Positions 1 to 7,100 of a DNA stretch of 14,163 nt are shown here, in pieces (position 1 is the first letter of the stretch; each line of letters starts with the position of its first letter). The notes beneath the pieces were generated by a model. It had not been told where the DNA came from and made no database searches. It worked only from the letters and a program-made list of their open reading frames with translations. Source of the stretch: Kiritimatiellia bacterium (GTDB taxonomy: Bacteria > Verrucomicrobiota > Kiritimatiellia > SLAD01); the NCBI GenBank assembly GCA_007126995.1, contig SLAD01000166.1, positions 1-14,163 of the forward strand. Direction: 5' to 3'. The position numbers and the translations under genes are program-made.

Positions 1-81
1 CAAGCCAGACACGAGCGGAAACCGGCACGCCCCGGTTCATTCAGTTCTCGCAAGTGCTTGTCACTCGAGGCTAACGACAAG
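1..81. other. Left edge, no gene recognised
   Basis: No coding signal is convincing here. The only structures seen are CAAGTGCTTG (51-60) and a 6-bp inverted repeat CTTGTC (57-62) with GACAAG (76-81). Neither has a T-run. An upstream neighbour may end just outside the window. Confidence 0.3.
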
Positions 82-172
82 CTGGAGGGCGGAGCTCTGC
101 GACGCCACGATATTGCATGGATCACGAAAGGCCCCTGGGCGGCCTCCGGTCTCGCAGAGCTCGACCCTCCAG
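82..172. repeat. Imperfect palindromic repeat element (25-base arms)
   Basis: Two 25-base arms (82-106 and 148-172) are reverse complements at 21 of 25 positions. The matching cores are CTGGAGGG and GAGCTCTGCGA. The arms are separated by 41 bases that themselves contain a GGCC...GGCC hairpin (130-144). Transcribed on either strand this could fold into one long cruciform-like stem. It lies in the noncoding stretch beyond the 3' end of thiM. It looks like a dispersed REP/MITE-type palindrome, but only this locus is visible, so dispersal in the genome is inference. Confidence 0.7.
84..147 (+). repeat. Direct repeat unit, copy 1
   Basis: This copy begins GGAGGGCGGAGCTCTGCGAC and ends with the 18-base block at 129-146 (AGGCCCCTGGGCGGCCTC), which is identical in copy 2 at 246-263. 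The middle is diverged. Read on the minus strand, the 18-base block is a short hairpin followed by only three Ts. Confidence 0.7.
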
Positions 173-200
173 GCGGGTACATGACGATTCAATGGAATCG

Positions 201-264
201 GGAGGGCGGGCTCTGCGACGCCGCGATGGTGGATTGAAAAAAAACAGGCCCCTGGGCGGCCTCG
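201..264 (+). repeat. Direct repeat unit, copy 2, without its inverted arm
   Basis: The first 22 bases match copy 1 except for one missing A. The unit then diverges and regains an identical 18-base block at 246-263. Unlike copy 1 it is not followed by the inverted arm; the thiM stop codon begins six bases after it (270-272). The middle carries a run of eight As (237-244) that is absent from copy 1. Confidence 0.7.
237..263 (-). terminator. Likely intrinsic terminator of thiM
   Basis: Read on the minus strand, starting six bases after the thiM stop, there is AGGCC, a seven-base loop and GGCCT, then TG and eight Ts. The stem is only 5 bp but GC-rich and sits directly before the T-run, the classic rho-independent layout. 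It lies inside the repeat unit, so the repeat itself seems to supply the terminator. Confidence 0.6.
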
Positions 265-269
265 GCGGC

Positions 270-1070
270 TCACCCCTCAACCTGAATGCGCTGCCGGATA
301 TCGGAGGCGCTGAGATTGTGCAAGGCGTCGAGGAAATAGAGTTGGAGTGTGCCCGGCCCCTGTGCCTTGACAGAGGCGACCTCACCGGCAATTCCCATCA
401 CGACCATCGCGTGCGTGACCGCATCGAAGGTCTTGGCATTAACGGCACAGAAGGCCCCGATCAGCGAGCTGGCGGTGCACCCTAAGCCCGTCACACGCGG
501 CATGAGAGCATGTCCGTTGCGCACGCGCACCTGCCGTTCCGCGGACACGACGTAATCCACTTCCCCACTGACGCACACCACGCAGTCGTGCTGCCCGGCA
601 ATCCGTTGCGCGATGTCCACAGCGGCGTCGGAGCCGTGCTGGCTATCCACGCCCTTCGCGCCCGTCCCCGCCTGCTCCAGCGCCATAATTTCCGAGGCAT
701 TACCCCGCACCACGGTCGGCGAGACCGCCTGCATCAGTTCGTGCACGGTTTGGGTGCGCAATCGGGTCGCCCCGGCGCCGACCGGATCGATCACAATCGG
801 AATGCCTTTGGCTGCGGCGGCCTGCTGGGCCTTGTGCATTGCTTGGATCCATGGCGTGCTTAACGTGCCGATATTGATGACCAGCGCGCCGGCGATCCCG
901 ACCATCTCCTCCATCTCCTCTTCCGCGTGGGCCATCACGGGCGATGCCCCCAGCGACAGCAGGGCGTTCGCCGTATTGTTCATCACCACATAATTCGTGA
1001 TGTTGTGCACCAGTGGCGCTTGCGCGCGGATGGCTTCAACGTCAGACCAAACCCGTTCTTCCATTGTCAT
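270..1070 (-). CDS. thiM: Hydroxyethylthiazole kinase ThiM
   Basis: Phosphorylates 4-methyl-5-(2-hydroxyethyl)thiazole with ATP in the cytoplasm, feeding salvaged thiazole into thiamin phosphate synthesis. The protein is 266 residues, the usual family length. Visible family motifs are HNITNYVVMNNTANALL (22-38), the following GASPVMAHAEEE, DPVGAGAT (95-102), RGNASEI (122-128), VTGLGCTASS with the conserved Cys198, and GPGTLQLYFLDAL (238-250). The start at 1070 is preferred over the ATG at 1064 because an AAGGGGAG sequence lies 11 bases upstream. It follows the giant protease gene on the same strand after 47 bases, so it may share that transcript. No thiE or thiD is seen, so a salvage role alone is supported here. 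No TPP riboswitch fits in the 47-base gap. Confidence 0.95.
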   Translation of the reverse strand: MTMEERVWSDVEAIRAQAPLVHNITNYVVMNNTANALLSLGASPVMAHAEEEMEEMVGIAGALVINIGTLSTPWIQAMHKAQQAAAAKGIPIVIDPVGAGATRLRTQTVHELMQAVSPTVVRGNASEIMALEQAGTGAKGVDSQHGSDAAVDIAQRIAGQHDCVVCVSGEVDYVVSAERQVRVRNGHALMPRVTGLGCTASSLIGAFCAVNAKTFDAVTHAMVVMGIAGEVASVKAQGPGTLQLYFLDALHNLSASDIRQRIQVEG

Positions 1071-1081
1071 GTATCGTCTAT

Positions 1082-1089
1082 CTCCCCTT
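1082..1089 (-). promoter_or_regulatory. Ribosome binding site of thiM
   Basis: AAGGGGAG on the minus strand, 11 bases before the ATG at 1070 and 17 before the alternative ATG at 1064. The spacing favours the first. Confidence 0.5.
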
Positions 1090-1117
1090 TGTCGTGAATA
1101 CCTCGGCGCGCAGCCGA

Positions 1118-4100
1118 TTAATTCAATCGGACTTCAACGCGGTAGTAGCGACGGTCGTTAACCGGTTCGGGATCGGCCCAAACCGCCCAACCGTCCTCCA
1201 CAACGTAGTCCGTAACGACTTGCGAGGTCCAGACCATTTCGGCGGACAGCGGATCCTCGCTGCGATGTATTGTATACTCACGACCATCGGCATACAGCCA
1301 TCGCAGCACGGGCTGACCTGTCGTGCTCAACACATCTTGGTCCACTTCGGCGCTGAACTCGGCGCCCGGGTTCGATGCGTCTAGTCCGGCAATATCCTTT
1401 TCCGCATTCGTCATTCGGCTGCCGGGCTGAATGCCGTCAGGATCCAACACCAATATGGGTTGGGTCACGGGTTCACTGACGTTGCCGAAAGCGTCGACTG
1501 CGCGAATATAAATGGTATTGGATGCATCGAGGATGCAACCGGATACCAGCGCGTTGGTCGTGCCGAACCAGCGATTCTGGCAGTAGTCGCCGGTATTCAT
1601 CGAGACGTAGTAGCCGGTCACGTCCGACTGCTCATCCGTGAAGCCCCACCACTCGGCGATGACGTTATGGCCCAGCACATAATCTCCCTGCTGACTCGTT
1701 TGCACGTGAATCAAGGCCTGACTAATGTTCGGGGGTACGTTATCTATCACGAACGGAGCACTTTCCGCCCACTCGCCCGCCATCGCTTCGTCCACACCGC
1801 GTACGCGGAGCCGGGCGGACGAATGCGCCATGAGTCCCGGCGCGTTCGTGCTCGACCAAACCCAATGGATCTCATTGGTAAGCGCAGTGCCCTCGCCCTG
1901 CATGCTGGCTGTTTGAATCCGAATACTGGAGTCATGGCCTACAATCGCCTCACCGGACGCAGCGGAAGCTTCCACGACCCATGCCGCCCACTCCTCCACG
2001 CCATCCGTAAACACCGCCTCAAGGTCAACCTGCTGGCTGTCCGGGGCGTATACCGTCATGAACACGTCTACCCAACCGCTGCCATCCGTTCGTTGTTGAG
2101 CCGAAAGCACTTCGACCGCCGGCGCCTGCATATCGCGGCCCTCGCCACTCAGTTCGATCAAGACGGGTCCTGCTGAGAGATCGTTATGCTCAATGACTAG
2201 TTGGTCCGTATACTCGGCGGCCTCTAGCGCCGCAAAGCGCAGATCAAGTGTCACGGATTCGCCCGGCGGTATCTGGAACGGGCCACTGACTCCATCGACC
2301 AGCGAAAATCGATTCAAGCTCATTTCCAGCGCGGCCGCCGCATTCAAGCGTCCGCCGCTGACGACGAGCGATTCCCACTGCGGCAAGGGCGTTGCGCTCT
2401 CCATGATCCAATCTTTCACTTGGGCGTAGCTGGCGGTTGGATGCATCGCCATCAGCAGGGCCGCTGCGCCCGCCACATGCGGGGCCGCCATGGAGGTGCC
2501 GGTACGGTACGCATAAAGACCGTCGATCCACGTGCTAAAAATGGATCGGCCGGGCGCCGCGATATGTACCGTGTGCTGCCCCCAATTGCTATCATGCCAG
2601 CGTTGATCATTTTGGTCGCTATTCGCAACCGTGAGAATATTCGGAACATCGTAGCTGGCCGGATAGCAAGGCGTAAGATCATTGTCCCGGCCCAGGTTGC
2701 CCGCCGCTGCGACGAAGAGTTGATTGGCCGCGGCCGTTGCCTCGATGACTTCCTGGAAGGTTTGGGAATAGCCGCCGGCATACGAGTTATTCAAGATGTG
2801 CGCGCCGTGATCGATGGCGTACTCTACCGCTGCGATGGCGTCCGCCAACCAGCCCCCGCCCACCTCGGGAATAAACTTGAGCGCCATGATTTGCACTTGC
2901 CAGTTCAGGCCGGCCACACCGATTTCGTTGTTGCCCTTGGCCCCGATGACCCCGGCGATATGTGAACCGTGCCCACGATCATCCATGGGATCGCCGTTCG
3001 TCGGCACGCCATTGCCGCTGATCCAGCGTGCCCCGTGAATATCACCAAACGTGGGGTTGGGATTCACCCACATATTGGCGGCCAGTTCGGGATGCGTGTA
3101 GTCCACGCCCGTATCAATCACCGCCACGATCACATTGCTGCTGCCGGTCGTAAAGTTCCACGCCTGCAGCGCGCCAATGTCGGCGCCCACTGTGCCACTG
3201 AGCTGGCCGGTGTTGTTCAATCCCCACTGCATGTGGAAGTACATATCGTCGGGCTGTCCCGAGACGGTGAACTGGTAGTTGGGCTCCGCATATTCCACAT
3301 CCGCGCGAGCCTCGTAGGCTTCAATCATAGCAATCTGGTCGGCCCCCGGCGGCAACTCAACCACATCAACCGGGATATGGCGGTAGCTGTGTCGGTGGTG
3401 GGTTCCCAGCGCCGTATGCGCCACGGCGCGATCCGCGGGCGCTTGCGCGCCGGGACGAAAGCGTACCAGCAGCGTACCTTCATCACGCGGCGCATCGGAA
3501 TGCAGCGCAGCCAAACGCGGGGCACGCGGAAACCGCTCGGTCGGCACCAACGTCTTCGCCACCGGCTGCGCTGTGGCAGGGCTGGATAACGCCGAGGCCA
3601 GATCAATGTTGAGAATTGTTAACGCATCAACCGTGTTGGTGTTGTGGATGGTCACTTGCTCAATGCGTTGATCGCCGACCCGCAGTGAGCCAAACGGCAA
3701 TTGGTGATCATCGGCGGGCGCAATCGAATCGGTCACAAGGATGGCGCCCGTTAACGGCGCGATGGTTAATGTTCCAGTGACCGTTCCCTGATACAACGGA
3801 TCATTGATCTCCACCTCAACGGCATACGTTCCCACCGCGGCGGGCGCCGTCACACTGCCGTCATACGTAACGGTCGTTGCGAGTTGCGGCGGATCCGTAA
3901 TCACGGTCACGGCCTTGGGAGAACCATCGTACAGGTGTTCGGTGTCCTGAAGGACGACGTCGGCCGACAGTTTTGCCACATGCAAGGTGATGCGCAAATG
4001 ATCGGACGGTGAAATATTCGCTTCACTGGAGAGGAGCAGATCGGCGGTATGGGTGGAGCCGGCAACCAAACCGCTGGCATCAATGGATAGTAACGACGAT

Positions 4101-7100
4101 GCCGTGTCTTCAACCGGGATATGGCCCGAGACGGGTTCAAGCGTCAACCATGACGCATCGCCATCCACGGGCGTCGTCGACCAATCGAACGACACATCCA
4201 CTTCGCCATAGTTATTCAGCGTCAACAGGAGATTGGTCTGCCCTCCCGGTTCCAGCGAGAAGGCTTGATCCGTGGCCGGCGACAAATCGAGCGCGACCAA
4301 TAGCACCGTAACATCGATATCGAACAGCAGCTCGTCGAACCAGTGAGCATCGTTGGGGACGAAGCGAACCGTCTGCGCCGAAATCCCATCGGGGGGCGTA
4401 ATGGTGTTATCCATCCATTCGAATGTCCCGGCGATATTGGCGCTGCCTCCGTCCAGCGTCGCTACGGCTAAGGTTCGGCCACTGTATATGGACGAAGCGG
4501 TCGGAGCCTCGATCAACACAGGCGTAGCCTTGTTTACATCGAAGGTCTGCACGACATCCGGTGCGGCCCGATAATGCGTGGCGTCTCCACTCTGCGAGGC
4601 GCGGATAGATACACTACCTGCCGCCGTGAAACTCAACACGTTCCCATCCGTGATCACCGCGGGCCCCGCCTCGACAGCGAAGCTGACCTCCAAGCCGCTG
4701 GTGGCCGTCGCGGACAACAGAACGAGATTGGTGGCCACCTGTGTTTCGATTGGGTCAAAATCAATCGCCTGCTCCGCACGCGGCTCGCTCAAGGTCGTGA
4801 CATGGGCAACGGCATAATCGCTGTCACCGTTCGGACTGAGCGCTTTCACGCGCACATAATAGGTCGAGGCGGGATCCACATCCCTCACCATAACCTCCGT
4901 GCTGGAGGTGACGAAATTCGAGTAGCCCGGCACAAAGTCTCCCGCGACAACGGAATGATTCGTCCAAGCCAGATTGTCAAAGATGGCGACGCGTTCGCCG
5001 CTGTTCGTGATCATCAGGGAAAACGGGCCGTCGATGTTCAGTCCCGTTAAACGGGCGGTGTCGGCGCTATTGCGGAGAGCGTAGGGACCACCACGTAGTT
5101 CGCCGTTGATGAAGATACTGAAGGCGCCGCCCTGCGGGCCGCCGGGAGGACGGCGGTAATCAATCGTGAGCTCATCGACGCCGCCGGGCACTCCGTCCAC
5201 AACGATGTAGGAGCCCGACGCGTTCTGCAATGCAATCGCCGGCTCGCTGCCATGAACGGACAGATCGGTCTTGGCGTTGTGGGCGGTCCAGGTTAAGCCG
5301 TTATTGGTCCACACCCGGGTTTGATACTGACTGGAAGGCGCTCCGAGCGATTCAAAGGTCTCGATGAATCCCGTGCTACCCGTTTGACGGGTAAACGTGG
5401 GATCGGTGTGTACGTCGATCGCGTAAGCCGTCGCGCCCTCGGACGCCGTCCAGGAGGCTCGGAATTCGGTGTCCTCCAAATCCGTGATCGACAAAACCGG
5501 CGTTTCCGCTCTGCCCAGGCGTGTGATGGTGACGCTATCGCTCACCTCGACCTCGGGACCCGCCGAGCGTTCAATCGTCCAGTTATTGGCATAGAGATTA
5601 TGCGCGATGCCGGGCCCCGCGCTCTTGTTCCACACGCGCACCCGGGTAATATCCTTGCGATCCCACGCCGCCAATTGACCACCAATCTCAAATCCATTCG
5701 CGGTCAATGAGTACGTATTGGCGCCCGTGCGCTCAAATGTAAACGTAAGCCCCGAGTCGGTATACGGCAGGCCCGTCGCGCGAGCCGACTGATTGTCGTT
5801 AATCCGGTAGTGGCTTTGGCCGCCCACGAAGTAGAACTCCACCAGCGCCTCGCCGGCCCCGTTGAGCAAGGACCACCCCACGGTTCCACCGGTCCCAACC
5901 CAATTATTCTCCCACTGGAAAGTAAACTGATCACCGACGGCCAACGGCTTCGTAAACGGCCGCTCCGCCAGCACTTCGCTGTCGCTATTCGCCCACAACG
6001 CCCACGCTGTGTCGTCGATATCCAGATTGCCGACGGACTCCGGAACGGCGATGAATTGACCCGCATTATAACCAACGGTGCGAATCTCCCAAGGCAGGAA
6101 ACCGGTGCCATGATTATCGCCCGATGACCAATTCCCCCCGTATAGGGCAGCATGATCCGCTGCCGGCGGTCCTGCGACGGACTGGTAGATGCCGCGAATG
6201 TCAAAAGTGTTGGCCCCTTCAGCAAGCACCAGCCCGCCCACCATCCAAGGCGTGCTAGCCGTAAATGCGCCGCTGGCACCGGTGCTGCTATTGGTCCATA
6301 TCAACTGGCCGGTGACACCGCTGCCTGCACTGCCGACCACATCATAGGTCGTGACGGTGTTCAGCACGTCCAGATCATCGGCTGGATCTTCAATGGTCAC
6401 GAAGGCGTGGCGCACACCGACACCCGTGATGGTTCGGGTCAGCGGGTTGCTCATCTGCGCCAAGTGAATATTAACGGTACCGGAGCTGAGCCCTTCAGCG
6501 TCAGGCGCAAATTGGATCAACAGATCGCGTGATGTGCCGGCGGGAATGACACTACTCCATGTCCCGTTGTACCCGACCGGAAGATCGATATCGGTGATAA
6601 TTGCATCCACCGGCGCTTGGTTATCGAGCGTGAGTACGCGTTCCTTGTGAGTACCCAACTCCACCTCGCCGAAATCGAGGTTGCCATGCAAGACGATTTC
6701 CTGTCCGGTAAGGGCAGGCGCTAACCCGGACGAGAGCAAAGAAAACTGCTGTTGATCGTTCTGGAGTGAGCCCTGATAATCGATTACGATGGTGTACGAT
6801 CCCGCTTCGGTCGGCGCATTCACACGCACCTGTTCGACATTATCGGTGTTATTGGTTCCTGTTGTTGCGGGCTGGCTCATCGACGCTTCGGTCCATGTCC
6901 CCACAAAGGGCATTACGAAAGGCAAATACTCGGCACCATCCGGACCCATTACTTTAACATCCAGATTGTTCACCAGACGGGACGTTCGGTTATCGGTGGT
7001 GGAGGTGGCCGTGCCCGCCGGATCGGTCCACGCCAGCGTGACCCGAATCGGCGACTCCCCGTCCCACACCCCCTCGATCGTGATGGGGCGGCTACCGGCG

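Noticed and set aside
82..264. CRISPR array from the repeated blocks
   Set aside because: Only two direct copies plus one inverted arm, with unequal spacing and diverged middles; no cas gene is near.
117..485. A plus-strand ORF across the left repeats and the end of thiM
   Set aside because: It overlaps the repeat units and the thiM coding region antisense, and its peptide simply reflects the repeat.
1071..1117. TPP riboswitch upstream of thiM
   Set aside because: The gap is only 47 bases and lacks the conserved CTGAGA-type core; only a ribosome binding site fits.
1460..2176. A 238-codon plus-strand ORF opposite the protease gene
   Set aside because: Antisense to the second S8 region and Ig-like modules, with Arg/His-rich, low-meaning translation and no ribosome binding site.
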